A stretch of DNA of 64,000 nt from Exiguobacterium sp. KRL4 (GCF_001870785.1 NZ_MOLV01000016.1:97827-161826), one strand, 5' to 3'. Positions 1 to 9,011 are shown, counted from the first letter of the stretch. Made by a program: numbers and translations. Notes: generated by a model not told the origin, from the letters alone.

Positions 1-1384
1 GTGGATAGATGTTGAAACCAGAGGCGATGATTAAATCTTTTTTCCGGTCGACGATTCGGAAGTAATGATCTTCTCCGACATAACCAAGATCGCCCGTATG
101 CAGCCATCCGTCACGTAAGACGGCTTGCGTATCTTCAGGACGCTTCCAGTACCCTTTCATGACTTGCGGACCTCGAACGAGAATTTCACCAATCTCTCCA
201 GGTGCTGCCGCGGTCTCACCGTCACCTTGAACGATTTTCGCAATCGTATCCGGAACAGGAATGCCAACTGTTCCGGGAACACGTTTGTCCCAAATGCAAT
301 TCGTGTGTGTGACCGGACTTGTCTCTGATAATCCATACCCTTCGACAATTCGTCCACCCGTCACCTGTTCAAACTTTTCTTGCACTTCGACTGGTAACGG
401 CGCTGATCCGGAGATACAGGCTTCAATCGACGACAAGTCATATTTTTTCAGTTTCGGATGATTCAGGAGTCCAACATACATCGTCGGTGCCCCTGGGAAT
501 AAATTTGGTTTTTCTTTATCAATCGCCTTTAAGACTTGTTCAATATCAAATTTCGGTAAGATGATTTGTTCATAGGCATTAAACATCCCGAAATTCAGAT
601 TACACGTCATGCCGTAGACATGGAAATAAGGAACAACGGCCAATAATTTCCGTCCATCACCACGCGAATATTTATAAAACCACTGACTGATTTGTTCGAC
701 GTTCGCACTCAAATTAAAATGTGTCAACATGACTCCTTTTGGAGCACCGGTCGTTCCACCGGTATATTGTAACACTGCGATGTCTTCTTTTGGATTGATT
801 TCTACCGGCTCGATGGATTCGTGTCGACGATGTGATAAAAAAGGAATCGATCCCGTCGTATCGATGATGATATTATTGTCTTTCCGGGATTTGATCGGAT
901 ACAGCTTATTTTTGGGGAAGGGAAGATAATCAGCAATACTGGTCGTGACAACTGTCTGCAAAGCAGTCACCGCTTTGACGCGTGATGCTTTTGGATACAG
1001 CAAATCCAGTGTCACAAGAATCTTGGCACCCGAGTCGACAAGAATTTGTTCCAGTTCCCGGTCCGTATAGAGCGGATTGACTTGAACGACCGTTCCGCCT
1101 GCGTACAACACAGCATAATAACTGATCATATACTGCGGACAGTTCGGTAACATCAAACCAACACGATCTCCTTTTTCGAGTCCAGCTTCCTGTAAGACGT
1201 GCGCAAAACGACGTGCTTCTTGTCGCACTTCCTGAAAAGTCATCCGTTTACCGAGAAAACTAAGGGCACGACGTTCTGGAAAATCGTCGGCTGCCTCCTC
1301 TAGTGCTTGATAAAGTGGCACCTCACGATAGTCGATTGATGCAGGTACCTGTTCTGGATAATCCTTTAACCATACTGAATCCAT
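1..1384 (-). CDS. lcfA: Long-chain fatty-acid--CoA ligase, C-terminal part cut off by the window edge
   Basis: Activates fatty acids to acyl-CoA with ATP for beta-oxidation or lipid turnover. I translated the minus strand from an ATG at 1384 (MDSVWLKDYP) preceded by a GGAGGGA ribosome site; the frame is open to base 1, giving about 461 residues of an expected 510-570. The AMP-binding signature YTGGTTGAPKGV, the GYGLSETSPV motif and the TGDLGY aspartate of the adenylate-forming superfamily are all present; the C-terminal lid domain lies off the window. Its position beside yshE-mutS2 (here with yitT intervening) matches B. subtilis lcfA. Upstream lies a FadR-like operator. Substrate chain length is inferred from family only. 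Confidence 0.93.
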   Translation of the reverse strand, partial: MDSVWLKDYPEQVPASIDYREVPLYQALEEAADDFPERRALSFLGKRMTFQEVRQEARRFAHVLQEAGLEKGDRVGLMLPNCPQYMISYYAVLYAGGTVVQVNPLYTDRELEQILVDSGAKILVTLDLLYPKASRVKAVTALQTVVTTSIADYLPFPKNKLYPIKSRKDNNIIIDTTGSIPFLSHRRHESIEPVEINPKEDIAVLQYTGGTTGAPKGVMLTHFNLSANVEQISQWFYKYSRGDGRKLLAVVPYFHVYGMTCNLNFGMFNAYEQIILPKFDIEQVLKAIDKEKPNLFPGAPTMYVGLLNHPKLKKYDLSSIEACISGSAPLPVEVQEKFEQVTGGRIVEGYGLSETSPVTHTNCIWDKRVPGTVGIPVPDTIAKIVQGDGETAAAPGEIGEILVRGPQVMKGYWKRPEDTQAVLRDGWLHTGDLGYVGEDHYFRIVDRKKDLIIASGFNIYP

Positions 1385-1403
1385 TCCATTCCCTCCTTGT
1401 GAC

Positions 1404-1428
1404 TGAATTACTATTCATTTTTATTATA
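1404..1428 (-). promoter_or_regulatory. -10 box and FadR-like operator of the acyl-CoA ligase gene
   Basis: A TATAAT -10 hexamer (minus strand, 1423-1428) is followed directly by TGAATTACTATTCATTTT (plus strand 1404-1421). This matches most positions of the Bacillus FadR (TetR family) operator TGAATGANTANTCATTCA and would overlap the transcription start. lcfA is a known FadR target in B. subtilis. No convincing -35 was found, and no fadR gene is in the window. Confidence 0.55.
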
Positions 1429-1510
1429 CGTGTATTCCGCCTGTAGCGGCTAGTCTTGATTCAAAAAAGTTTTCAGTTTTTTCCAAGTTCAGGTCGCTCG
1501 ATTCACGCAC

Positions 1511-1546
1511 AAAAAAACCACTGCCGGTGATGACGACAATGGTTTT
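1511..1546 (-). terminator. Intrinsic terminator after yitT
   Basis: On the minus strand an interrupted stem (AAAACCA paired with TGGTTTT, extended inward with mismatches) ends in a run of seven T, just downstream of the yitT stop. Confidence 0.7.
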
Positions 1547-1559
1547 CCTGATCGGTCAC

Positions 1560-2453
1560 TTAACGTGATGGATAAGTGAATCCTTCACCGATCACTTCTC
1601 GTACTTTATGAATGACGACAAAGGCACGTGGATCTGCCGCCTCGACGATTTGTTTGAGCGGTGCAAGTTGGCGTTTATCGACGATCATATACAGCATATC
1701 GTTTTTTTGTTTCGTGAAGTGACCATGGCTATGAATGACCGTCGCACTGCGGCCTAATGTTTCCGTCAAGATCGTCGCAATCTCTTCTTGACGATGGCTG
1801 ATGATCGTAACGGCTTCACGGACATTCAGTCCTTCGCTCACAAGATCAATCAAATAAGAGCCGATGATGATCGCAATCAACGTATACAGCATCGTCTCTT
1901 CTCCAAACAAGAATCCGGATGCGCCGACGACCGTGACATCGATGATGAACATCGATACGGCAATGCCTAAGTTCAAGTACTTGTTCATCAACCGCGCGAT
2001 GATGACTCCCCCGCCGGTCGTGCCACCTGCTCGAATGACAAGGCCGATGCCAAGACCAATCAAAATCCCGGCATAGATGGTCCCAATCAATCGATTATCT
2101 GACGTCGTCGCAAGTGATGACGTGGACGACAAGACAAATGATGTCGTCGCAACGGAGATGGCGGAATAGAGCATCGTTTTCCGGCTTAAGAACTGATAGC
2201 CGATAATGAATAGGAGCGCATTCGAAATCAAAGAGACGAGACCCGTATCCCATCCATAGAGGTAGTAGAAAATGACGGTGATCCCGATGAGTCCACCTTC
2301 TGATAAGTCATTCGGAATCGTAAAGTAATTGATGCCGAATGCTAAAATGGCCGAACCGATGATGATCCAAAAAATATCTTTCCAAGAAATGAGTTGCATC
2401 GCTTCAAAAGCACGACGCCGTATTTCGTTTGTATTGGTCTTTTTTACATTCAC
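1560..2453 (-). CDS. yitT: YitT family membrane protein
   Basis: Polytopic membrane protein of the YitT/DUF161 family with a C-terminal DUF2179 domain; molecular function unknown. I place the start at GTG 2453 (VNVKKTNTNE), seven bases after AAAGGAGG, giving 297 residues; the open frame continues further upstream but crosses a terminator hairpin. About five to six hydrophobic segments span roughly residues 25-180 (for example DIFWIIIGSAILAFG and GTIYAGILIGLGIGLVIRAGG). The soluble tail has the usual DDMLYMIVDKRQ-type region and ends in EGFTYPSR. It sits between yshE and lcfA, an insertion compared with B. subtilis. No promoter of its own is obvious; it may rely on read-through of the terminator at 2487-2524. 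Confidence 0.9.
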   Translation of the reverse strand: MNVKKTNTNEIRRRAFEAMQLISWKDIFWIIIGSAILAFGINYFTIPNDLSEGGLIGITVIFYYLYGWDTGLVSLISNALLFIIGYQFLSRKTMLYSAISVATTSFVLSSTSSLATTSDNRLIGTIYAGILIGLGIGLVIRAGGTTGGGVIIARLMNKYLNLGIAVSMFIIDVTVVGASGFLFGEETMLYTLIAIIIGSYLIDLVSEGLNVREAVTIISHRQEEIATILTETLGRSATVIHSHGHFTKQKNDMLYMIVDKRQLAPLKQIVEAADPRAFVVIHKVREVIGEGFTYPSR

Positions 2454-2486
2454 GTAGATGCCTCCTTTAACTTTCTTAATCCTCTC

Positions 2487-2524
2487 AATAAAAATTCCGC
2501 ACTGAATCGTTCTCAGTACGGAAT
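2487..2524 (-). terminator. Terminator closing the mutS2-yshE run, ahead of yitT
   Basis: Stem 2494-2505 / 2513-2524 (ATTCCGTACTGA paired with TCAGTGCGGAAT, one mismatch) with a T5 run on the minus strand. It lies between the yshE-side small ORF and yitT, so yitT would need read-through or an unseen promoter. Confidence 0.8.
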
Positions 2525-2548
2525 AATCACTTGGCACAGCCAGTTCTT

Positions 2549-2632
2549 TTAATTCATGAATATCCAGATTATACCGACGACTAAAAAGGCAATCGATACA
2601 CCGAACATGATTTTTGCTAATCGTTCTAACAC
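2549..2632 (-). CDS. Putative 27-residue single-span membrane peptide
   Basis: A short frame starting at GTG 2632, five bases after GGGGTGA, encodes MLERLAKIMFGVSIAFLVVGIIWIFMN. It has a basic N-terminus followed by one hydrophobic stretch of about 18 residues that would fit one membrane span. It begins only a few bases past the yshE stop, so it would be translationally coupled to the YshE membrane protein, and it ends before the terminator at 2487-2524. I recognise no family. The evidence is the ribosome site, the coupling and the membrane-like composition; chance occurrence is possible. Confidence 0.5.
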   Translation of the reverse strand: MLERLAKIMFGVSIAFLVVGIIWIFMN

Positions 2633-2636
2633 GTGC

Positions 2637-3044
2637 TCACCCCACTAACGCTGAACCAATCACATAAGACATCCCAATCGATAACGAACAGGAAATGATT
2701 CCGACAGCGATATTTCCTTTTTCGATTTCCCGGTCGACCGGCAGATTCGGTGTCAGAAATTCGAAAATCCAGTACGTCGAAATCAGCAGTAGAAATCCAA
2801 ACGCACTCTCTAAGAAAATCGCTCCGACTCGTTGTTCACTTTGGACAGCAAAATGAACGATGTTCGCAAGACCAATGATTTTCCCACCTGTCGCCAAGGC
2901 AACAGCAATGTTTCCACTCTTGATATGTTCCCAGTTTCGGTACCGCGTTGTCAACTCAAAAAGTGCCAGTCCCATGATAATGAGTAGTCCGGCGACCGAA
3001 TATAAAGCTGTCGTGTAGACATAGACGTTTTCAAAAATATTCAC
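2637..3044 (-). CDS. yshE: DUF350 / UPF0719 membrane protein YshE
   Basis: Small integral membrane protein of 135 residues with four hydrophobic segments, near residues 12-30, 45-68, 75-95 and 112-133, consistent with the DUF350 family. Function is unknown. The start is a GTG 10 bases after the mutS2 stop, with TGAGG as a weak ribosome site overlapping that stop region, so expression is coupled to mutS2. The same mutS2-yshE pair occurs in B. subtilis, which supports the assignment. A candidate 27-residue membrane peptide follows immediately. Confidence 0.85.
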   Translation of the reverse strand: MNIFENVYVYTTALYSVAGLLIIMGLALFELTTRYRNWEHIKSGNIAVALATGGKIIGLANIVHFAVQSEQRVGAIFLESAFGFLLLISTYWIFEFLTPNLPVDREIEKGNIAVGIISCSLSIGMSYVIGSALVG

Positions 3045-3054
3045 CTGACGCGCC

Positions 3055-5421
3055 TCATTTCAATTCGATGATTGTGACACCGTGTCCACCTTCACCTTGA
3101 CCACCTAAACGATGTGTCTTCACATGACGGTTTCCACGCAGATACTCCTGAACTCCTTGACGCATCGCGCCTGTCCCTAGTCCATGAATGACACGAATCT
3201 GTTCATAGTTCGACAGTAATGCTTGGTCCATGAAGCGGTCTAGCTTCGCGAGCCCCTCCTCTACACGAACACCTCGTAAATCCAGTTCGGCCGATGCGGC
3301 TGATTGTTTAGTTACACTTGTGCCCCCGGATCGTTTTTTTATTTTCGAAGCCGATTTCACTTCGCCGATTTTTGCGAGATCACTTGGTTTGACGTTCACC
3401 TTCATGATGCCGACTTGGACCGTATACTCACCGTTTGAGTTTTGATTGATGATATAGCCTTTTTGATTAAACGTCGTGACTTTCACTTCTTCGCCTTTTG
3501 CAAAAACAGGTGCTTGATTCGATGCTGCCTTCACTTTTGCGATTCGTTGATCTTGCAAGGAAGGTTTCGCTTGTTCCAGCTGTTTACGTGCTTCAATCAG
3601 CTCGTGTTCCTTCACAGCACCCGCATCCCGCAACTCTTTTAAGCGTTTGATGACGGCTTCTGCTTCTTTTTGAGCCCGTTCGACAGCTCGAGCCGCTTTG
3701 TCTTCGGCCTTTGCTAAAATCTCGTTTTTCTCTTGATGAATTTCTGCTTGTTCCCGTTCGAATTCTTCTCGTTCCTGAACTAACCGTTTTTGTTCCTGAA
3801 GTAACTCCCGCTCCAGTGTCTCTGCTCGTTGTTTGGCTTCTTCCAGTCGACCAATCATCGTTTCGACCGATTGGGCCTCACTTCCGACTTGACCACGTGC
3901 CGCTTCGATGACCCGGTCATCTAAACCGAGTCGTTTCGAGATTTCAAAAGCGTTCGAGCGACCTGGAACACCAATCAGCAAACGATAGGTCGGACTAAGT
4001 GATTCCACATCAAACTCCATCGAGGCATTGACGACACCTTCTCGGTTATAGCCATATGCTTTCAGTTCAGAATAATGGGTCGTCGCAGCTACACGCGCGC
4101 CACGCCGTTTGACTTCATCCAAAATCGCAATCGCAAGCGCGGCTCCTTCTGTCGGATCCGTTCCTGCACCCAGCTCATCAAACAAGACCAGACTCATGAA
4201 ATCAATTTTCCCCATCATCGAGACGATGTTCGTCATATGCGAACTAAACGTCGAAAGATTCTGTTCAATCGATTGTTCGTCCCCGATATCCGCATAAATA
4301 GCGTCAAAGACACTGAGTTCCGTCTCATCTGCTGCCGGAACATATAATCCAGATTGGACCATCAATTGAAGTAAACCAATCGTCTTCAGGCTGACGGTTT
4401 TCCCTCCCGTGTTCGGTCCGGTAATGACGAGCGACGTAAATTCCCCACCTAGGGAAACCGTGATCGGAACGACTTCATCATCTGGAATGAACGGATGGCG
4501 CGCTTCTTTTAACACGACATGCCGATTTTCGTTTAATCGTGGTTCGACGGCACGGATCGTATGTCCGTACAATGCTTTCGCCATGATGAAATCCAGTTCT
4601 GCCAAGACATCGACGTTAATCCGCAACGAATCGCCAACCGATCCGACGAGTGCCGATAGTTGTGCTAAAATCCGTTCGATTTCGGCCCGTTCTTTGAGAC
4701 GTGCTTCTTGTATTTCATTGTTGGCGGCAACGACAGCTTGCGGTTCGATGAACAGGGTGGCGCCAGATGCCGATTGATCATGAACGATTCCGCCAAAAGC
4801 TTGCCGGTATTCCTGTTTTACAGGTACACAGTATCGGTCATTTCGCATCGTGACGATCGCATCGGATAACATCTTCGACTTGCTGCGTAATACCCCATCA
4901 ATTTTCGAGCGGACTTGTCCTTCGAGTGAGCGTAACTGGCTCCGTAAAGCGCGTAGCTTATCGCTCGCTGAATCCTGGACCGTTCCTTGATCGTCAATCG
5001 CATGACGGATTCCCTGCTCGATTTCGACGAGTTTCGTAATCTGATCGATCCGACTATCGAGGGCTGGTAATCGGAGATCGGGATGGTCTTCATGCAGTCG
5101 TTCCTGAAAGGCTTTGACTTGTCGACCCGAATAGACGACATCCGCGACGGCAAGCAGTTCGCTCGTTGATAACACAGAACCGATTTCAGCCCGCTTCACT
5201 TCACTGCGAACATCCGTCAGCCCACCAAACGGATACCGATCACGTAATCGATAAACGGTCGTCGCTTCTGTCGTCAAGGCTAATAACGACTTCACTTGTT
5301 CGAAGTCTTCTGCCGGCTCCATCTTCCGTACGAATTGTGCCCCAAGAGAACTTGCCGTCTGTTTGACAATTAATTCTTTTAATTTATCGTATTCTAATAC
5401 ACGTAGTGCATTGGCATTCAT
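3055..5421 (-). CDS. mutS2: Endonuclease MutS2
   Basis: MutS paralogue linked in Firmicutes to suppression of homologous recombination and rescue of collided ribosomes, not mismatch repair. It has 788 residues. The ATPase Walker A is GPNTGGKTVSLKT and Walker B is LVLFDELGAGTDPTEGAAL; then comes a long charged coiled coil (about residues 510-640, rich in E, K, R and Q) and a C-terminal Smr domain with the LDLRG and HGLGTGAMRQ motifs. The mismatch-recognition domain of true MutS is missing, as expected. An in-frame GTG (5427) overlaps the polX stop as GTGA; I prefer ATG 5421 because AGGAG is then 10 rather than 4 bases away. Confidence 0.97.
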   Translation of the reverse strand: MNANALRVLEYDKLKELIVKQTASSLGAQFVRKMEPAEDFEQVKSLLALTTEATTVYRLRDRYPFGGLTDVRSEVKRAEIGSVLSTSELLAVADVVYSGRQVKAFQERLHEDHPDLRLPALDSRIDQITKLVEIEQGIRHAIDDQGTVQDSASDKLRALRSQLRSLEGQVRSKIDGVLRSKSKMLSDAIVTMRNDRYCVPVKQEYRQAFGGIVHDQSASGATLFIEPQAVVAANNEIQEARLKERAEIERILAQLSALVGSVGDSLRINVDVLAELDFIMAKALYGHTIRAVEPRLNENRHVVLKEARHPFIPDDEVVPITVSLGGEFTSLVITGPNTGGKTVSLKTIGLLQLMVQSGLYVPAADETELSVFDAIYADIGDEQSIEQNLSTFSSHMTNIVSMMGKIDFMSLVLFDELGAGTDPTEGAALAIAILDEVKRRGARVAATTHYSELKAYGYNREGVVNASMEFDVESLSPTYRLLIGVPGRSNAFEISKRLGLDDRVIEAARGQVGSEAQSVETMIGRLEEAKQRAETLERELLQEQKRLVQEREEFEREQAEIHQEKNEILAKAEDKAARAVERAQKEAEAVIKRLKELRDAGAVKEHELIEARKQLEQAKPSLQDQRIAKVKAASNQAPVFAKGEEVKVTTFNQKGYIINQNSNGEYTVQVGIMKVNVKPSDLAKIGEVKSASKIKKRSGGTSVTKQSAASAELDLRGVRVEEGLAKLDRFMDQALLSNYEQIRVIHGLGTGAMRQGVQEYLRGNRHVKTHRLGGQGEGGHGVTIIELK

Positions 5422-5423
5422 TT

Positions 5424-7139
5424 TCACTTCACTCCTTGACGTTTTCGCTCAAAGAACGCACGGGCTTCTTCTGCTGTCCACGTATTGATGACATCTGACG
5501 GTTCCAAATATGCTTTACGTGCATGTAGAACCCCAAGTTTCATATCTTCTAACATTTCTGGTTTATGCGTATCGGTATTGATCATAATTTTGACGCCCGC
5601 CGCCTTCGCTTTCACTAAAGACGATGCCGTTAAATCAAATCGTGCCGGATTCGCATTCATTTCAAGCGCTGTTCCCGTCTCAGCTGCTAGTTCGACAAGT
5701 CGATCGACGTTGACGGCATATCCTTCACGCCGTCCGATGATACGACCTGTCGGATGAGCAATCAAGGAGACATACGGATTACGGCAGGCATTTTCAAGCC
5801 GTTGCATGATTTCTTCTTCTGTCTGATCAAACTTGGAATGAATCGAGGCAATGACATAGTCCATCTCTTGTAAAAACGTATCTTCGTAATCAAGTGAGCC
5901 GTCCGGTAAAATATCCATCTCGACGCCGCATAAAATCGTCATATCCGGATGTTTCTTACGCGCCGCTTCAATCTCAATCCGTTGTTTCCGGAGGCGTTCT
6001 TCCGTCAATCCATTCACAAACTTCATATATTTACTGTGATCGGTGATTGCCATCCAAGAATAACCCCGCGCCGCACAGGCATCGACGAGTTCCTCAACGG
6101 ACAACGTGCCGTCAGACCATGTCGTATGCATGTGGACATCCGCATGGATATCCGTTTCTTGAATCAACGTGCTTAAATCCGCCTCGAATTCTAGTCGTCC
6201 AGCCCGAAGTTCCGGTGGGATGAACGGTAAGTCATAGCGGGCAAATAATTCTTCTTCCGTCTTCGGCTGGAAAAGACCTTCTTTTGTCTCGACACCATAC
6301 TCTGAAATGCTTTCCCCACGTTCTTTCGCGAGTTGCCGCATCCGGACATTATGATCTTTTGATCCTGTGAAATGATGTAAGGTCGAGGCAAACGCTAAAT
6401 CATCGACCAGTCGAAAATCAACAGCGATATAGGCGTCGTCCCGTTTGAGGACAATCGACACCTTCGTGTCTCCGGCAGCAATGATTTCATCAATGTGTTC
6501 CAGTTCCAGTAACTGTTCCTTCACTTCTTTCGGATGATCCGTTGAGATGATGAAATCAAGATCCTTACAGGTTTCTTCTGCCCGCCGGAAACTGCCACCG
6601 ACTTCAAAACGGATGATGTATGCCATCTCTGCTAATGTCCGTTCAAGCTCGGCTACACTTTTTCGCATCACACCGTACGGTAAGCGTTCTGGTCGTGTCT
6701 CAAACGTTTCAAGCGCCTTACTGTATTTTTCAACGGTCTTTTTCCCGAAGCCTGGCATTGCTTCCACTGTACCATCCGCTAGTTTCTCAGCGAAGGAATC
6801 CGCATCGATCACACCCACTTCATGTAACTTCGCTAACTTCTTCCCTCCGAGACCCGGGATTTTGAGTAAGGCAATCAAACCTTCCGGAACTTGTTGTTCC
6901 AGTTCCGTCAAGGCTGTGCTCGTTCCGGTAGTCCGGAATTCTTCAAGGACCGTCGCCGTTCCTTTCCCGATTCCCTTCATCGCCGTGAAATCTTCAATCT
7001 CCATGAAGTCGACCTCTGCTGCTTCTAGTAAACTAGCCGCCTTTCGAAAAGCATTGATTTTAAACGGGTTTTCTCCTTTTACTTCGAGATATACGGAAAT
7101 TCGTTCTAAATGTCGAATCGCATCTTGTGTCGTTCGCAT
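5424..7139 (-). CDS. polX: DNA polymerase/3'-5' exonuclease PolX
   Basis: Family X DNA polymerase for gap filling in base-excision repair. It has 571 residues from ATG 7139 (MRTTQDAIRHLERI), preceded by GAGGGGAG. In order: helix-hairpin-helix repeats (AMKGIGKGTA, KIPGLGGKK, AMPGFGKKT), the nucleotidyltransferase core (GSFRRAEETCKDLDFII, with the metal-binding DLD), and a C-terminal PHP domain with the HMHTTWSDGT, HSKFDQT and HPTGR metal-site motifs that supplies the exonuclease. Length matches B. subtilis PolX (570). It overlaps the mutS2 frame and is separated from cvpA by a strong terminator, so it may have its own unseen promoter. Confidence 0.97.
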   Translation of the reverse strand: MRTTQDAIRHLERISVYLEVKGENPFKINAFRKAASLLEAAEVDFMEIEDFTAMKGIGKGTATVLEEFRTTGTSTALTELEQQVPEGLIALLKIPGLGGKKLAKLHEVGVIDADSFAEKLADGTVEAMPGFGKKTVEKYSKALETFETRPERLPYGVMRKSVAELERTLAEMAYIIRFEVGGSFRRAEETCKDLDFIISTDHPKEVKEQLLELEHIDEIIAAGDTKVSIVLKRDDAYIAVDFRLVDDLAFASTLHHFTGSKDHNVRMRQLAKERGESISEYGVETKEGLFQPKTEEELFARYDLPFIPPELRAGRLEFEADLSTLIQETDIHADVHMHTTWSDGTLSVEELVDACAARGYSWMAITDHSKYMKFVNGLTEERLRKQRIEIEAARKKHPDMTILCGVEMDILPDGSLDYEDTFLQEMDYVIASIHSKFDQTEEEIMQRLENACRNPYVSLIAHPTGRIIGRREGYAVNVDRLVELAAETGTALEMNANPARFDLTASSLVKAKAAGVKIMINTDTHKPEMLEDMKLGVLHARKAYLEPSDVINTWTAEEARAFFERKRQGVK

Positions 7140-7155
7140 GTTCAATTCTCCCCTC

Positions 7156-7181
7156 AAAAAAAGCTCCCAGGAAACGGGAGC
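7156..7181 (-). terminator. Terminator between cvpA and polX
   Basis: Perfect 6-bp stem GCTCCC/GGGAGC (7163-7168 / 7176-7181) followed on the minus strand by seven T. It lies just after the cvpA stop and immediately before the polX ribosome site. Confidence 0.8.
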
Positions 7182-7184
7182 ACG

Positions 7185-7733
7185 TTATTTTGTCAAACCG
7201 ACTTTGTCCATCAACCATTCCGCGAGTAACGGTGTATGCTGAATCATGAACGAGGCTAAGCTTGAATTGGCAATGGCGTCTTGAATCGATTGAACCGGTG
7301 CAAAGGCTGCCAAGAACAAAATCAAGAAGATGAAGATATACATCTCGATGAATCCAAATACACCACCTAACAATCCTTTTAACTGCTTGAGGATTGGAAT
7401 GTTCGTCAATGAATCAAACATCGATAAAATGATCGACAACACGATTTTCGTAACGAAAAATAAGACGATGAACCAAAAGGCTTTATAAAAGACTTCATCT
7501 AATCCAGTCGAACTTGGAATGGAAAACATCGTCAAATCGATTCCGGCATCATCGAGTGTCGATGGATATGGAATCCACAGTTTAAATTTTTCGGCCAATT
7601 CATCGTAAAACGATAAGGCAATGATAAAGGAAATGATCAAACTCAATAGATGACCCGCTTGTAAGATTACACCTCGACGGACACCTGTCATCGTCCCTAA
7701 CGCCAAAAACAATAAGATTACAAAAGAAATCAT
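7185..7733 (-). CDS. yshB: CvpA family membrane protein YshB
   Basis: 182-residue membrane protein of the CvpA family (colicin V production accessory protein), with four hydrophobic segments near residues 2-20, 25-45, 83-105 and 124-148. Its biochemical role in Firmicutes is unsettled; it is usually found with zapA and polX, as here. Its ATG lies two bases beyond the zapA stop, so the pair is one transcript. A terminator follows directly after the stop codon. Assignment rests on membrane topology and synteny with B. subtilis yshB. Confidence 0.88.
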   Translation of the reverse strand: MISFVILLFLALGTMTGVRRGVILQAGHLLSLIISFIIALSFYDELAEKFKLWIPYPSTLDDAGIDLTMFSIPSSTGLDEVFYKAFWFIVLFFVTKIVLSIILSMFDSLTNIPILKQLKGLLGGVFGFIEMYIFIFLILFLAAFAPVQSIQDAIANSSLASFMIQHTPLLAEWLMDKVGLTK

Positions 7734-7735
7734 GT

Positions 7736-7972
7736 TTAAATTTCACCCAAATTCTTTTTGATTTTCACATAATCACTACCAATATTGAGAGCTGCTAAAA
7801 CAGCAATTTGACGAACATCGAGTTGTGGTGCTTGGTCTCTGATTTCACGAATTTTCGTATCCACGAGGAGACCCACTTCACGTACGTGTTCAGGCGACTC
7901 CGTTCCGACAATCGTATAATCATTTCCTGCGATATGAATCGTCGTCCGGTTCAACCCTTCTGAATCAGCCAT
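7736..7972 (-). CDS. zapA: Cell division protein ZapA
   Basis: Small FtsZ-binding protein that promotes Z-ring bundling. The start chosen is ATG 7972 (MADSEGLNRT), eight bases after GAGGAGG, giving 78 residues; an upstream in-frame ATG would add an unlikely MKEAKCEEDRK tail over the ribosome site. The ZapA domain is recognisable from the TTIHIAGNDYTIVGTESPEHV strand region and the following helix with DTKIREI and AVLAALNI. It heads the zapA-yshB unit and diverges from rnhC across about 120 bases. Confidence 0.92.
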   Translation of the reverse strand: MADSEGLNRTTIHIAGNDYTIVGTESPEHVREVGLLVDTKIREIRDQAPQLDVRQIAVLAALNIGSDYVKIKKNLGEI

Positions 7973-8090
7973 TTTTCTGTCCTCCTCACACTTTGCTTCT
8001 TTCATATAGTACCATCATTTTTGAAATAGGAAAAGAAGTCCACCATCCGTCTTAAGGATGGTATGCTTATTTCGAAAGGGTGATCATCGT

Positions 8091-9011
8091 ATGGGAACGG
8101 TCGTATTAAAGTTAACAAAAGAAAAACAAGAAGCAGTTATTTCAGATTTTGAAGGTCAACATATTCCGCCCCCTCCGTATGCACGATTTGCTGCCCGGAC
8201 ATCAGGTTGTATCCTGACAGTCTATAATTCCGGCAAAGTCATGTTTCAAGGACAAGAAGCAGAATCCATTGCCGCCCGTTACGGTTCTCCTGTCGCTAAA
8301 AAGGCAAGCACGACAACCAGCGCATCCTTACCCGAAGGGTTTTCGGACTGGTCCGTCGTCGGGAGTGATGAAGTCGGCAAAGGCGATTTTTTTGGTCCGT
8401 TAGTAGTCGTCGCCGCGTATGTTGAGCACGAAAAGATCGATCTTGTGCGTGAACTCGGAGTGCGTGACTCGAAAAACGTCTCAGATCCGGAGATTCGAAA
8501 GATTGCCCGCGACCTTCATGCTGTCATTCCTTATGAGTATCGTATTCTGCATAATCCCGATTACAATCGGATGCAACGAACGATGACGCAAGGAAAAATG
8601 ACAGCCTTGCTGCACAATGCCGCGCTTAACGGACTTCTAGAGAAATTAACATCTCCTCCGCAAGCGATTTTAATTGATCAATTCGCTGAAAAAAACATCT
8701 ACTATAAGCACTTGTCTGGAGAAGCGAAACAAGTGACAGAGAATGTCTATTTCTCGACAAAAGCCGAAGGATTGCATGTCGCTGTCGCTGCCGCCTCCAT
8801 TTTAGCGCGTGCCATATTTCTTAAAGAAATGGATCAATTGAGCCAACAAGCAGGGACCGAGATTCCAAAGGGAGCCGGCGCCAAAGTCGATCAAGTGGCT
8901 GCTTCACTGCTATTACGGTATGGACCAACACGTTTACAAGATTGGACGAAATTTCATTTTGCCAATACGAAAAAGGCCCTGACGTTAGCCGAGAAACGAA
9001 ACCGACCATGA
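8091..9011 (+). CDS. rnhC: Ribonuclease HIII
   Basis: Removes RNA from RNA-DNA hybrids. 306 residues from ATG 8091 (MGTVVLKLTK), with AAGGGTGATC upstream; the open frame extends further 5' but lacks a site there. The N-terminal region (about 1-85) is the TBP-like substrate-binding domain typical of RNase HIII. The catalytic domain begins at GSDEVGKGDFFGPLVV, containing the first Asp-Glu pair, with RDSKNVSD and AVAAASILARA later. A hairpin of 8 bp (about 8042-8062) lies in the divergent promoter region. Its stop codon lies inside the following terminator. Confidence 0.96.
   Translation: MGTVVLKLTKEKQEAVISDFEGQHIPPPPYARFAARTSGCILTVYNSGKVMFQGQEAESIAARYGSPVAKKASTTTSASLPEGFSDWSVVGSDEVGKGDFFGPLVVVAAYVEHEKIDLVRELGVRDSKNVSDPEIRKIARDLHAVIPYEYRILHNPDYNRMQRTMTQGKMTALLHNAALNGLLEKLTSPPQAILIDQFAEKNIYYKHLSGEAKQVTENVYFSTKAEGLHVAVAAASILARAIFLKEMDQLSQQAGTEIPKGAGAKVDQVAASLLLRYGPTRLQDWTKFHFANTKKALTLAEKRNRP

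Noticed and set aside
6547..7242. A 231-residue plus-strand frame inside polX
   Set aside because: It lies antisense to polX with its conserved motifs, is Ser/Arg-rich and shows no ribosome site.
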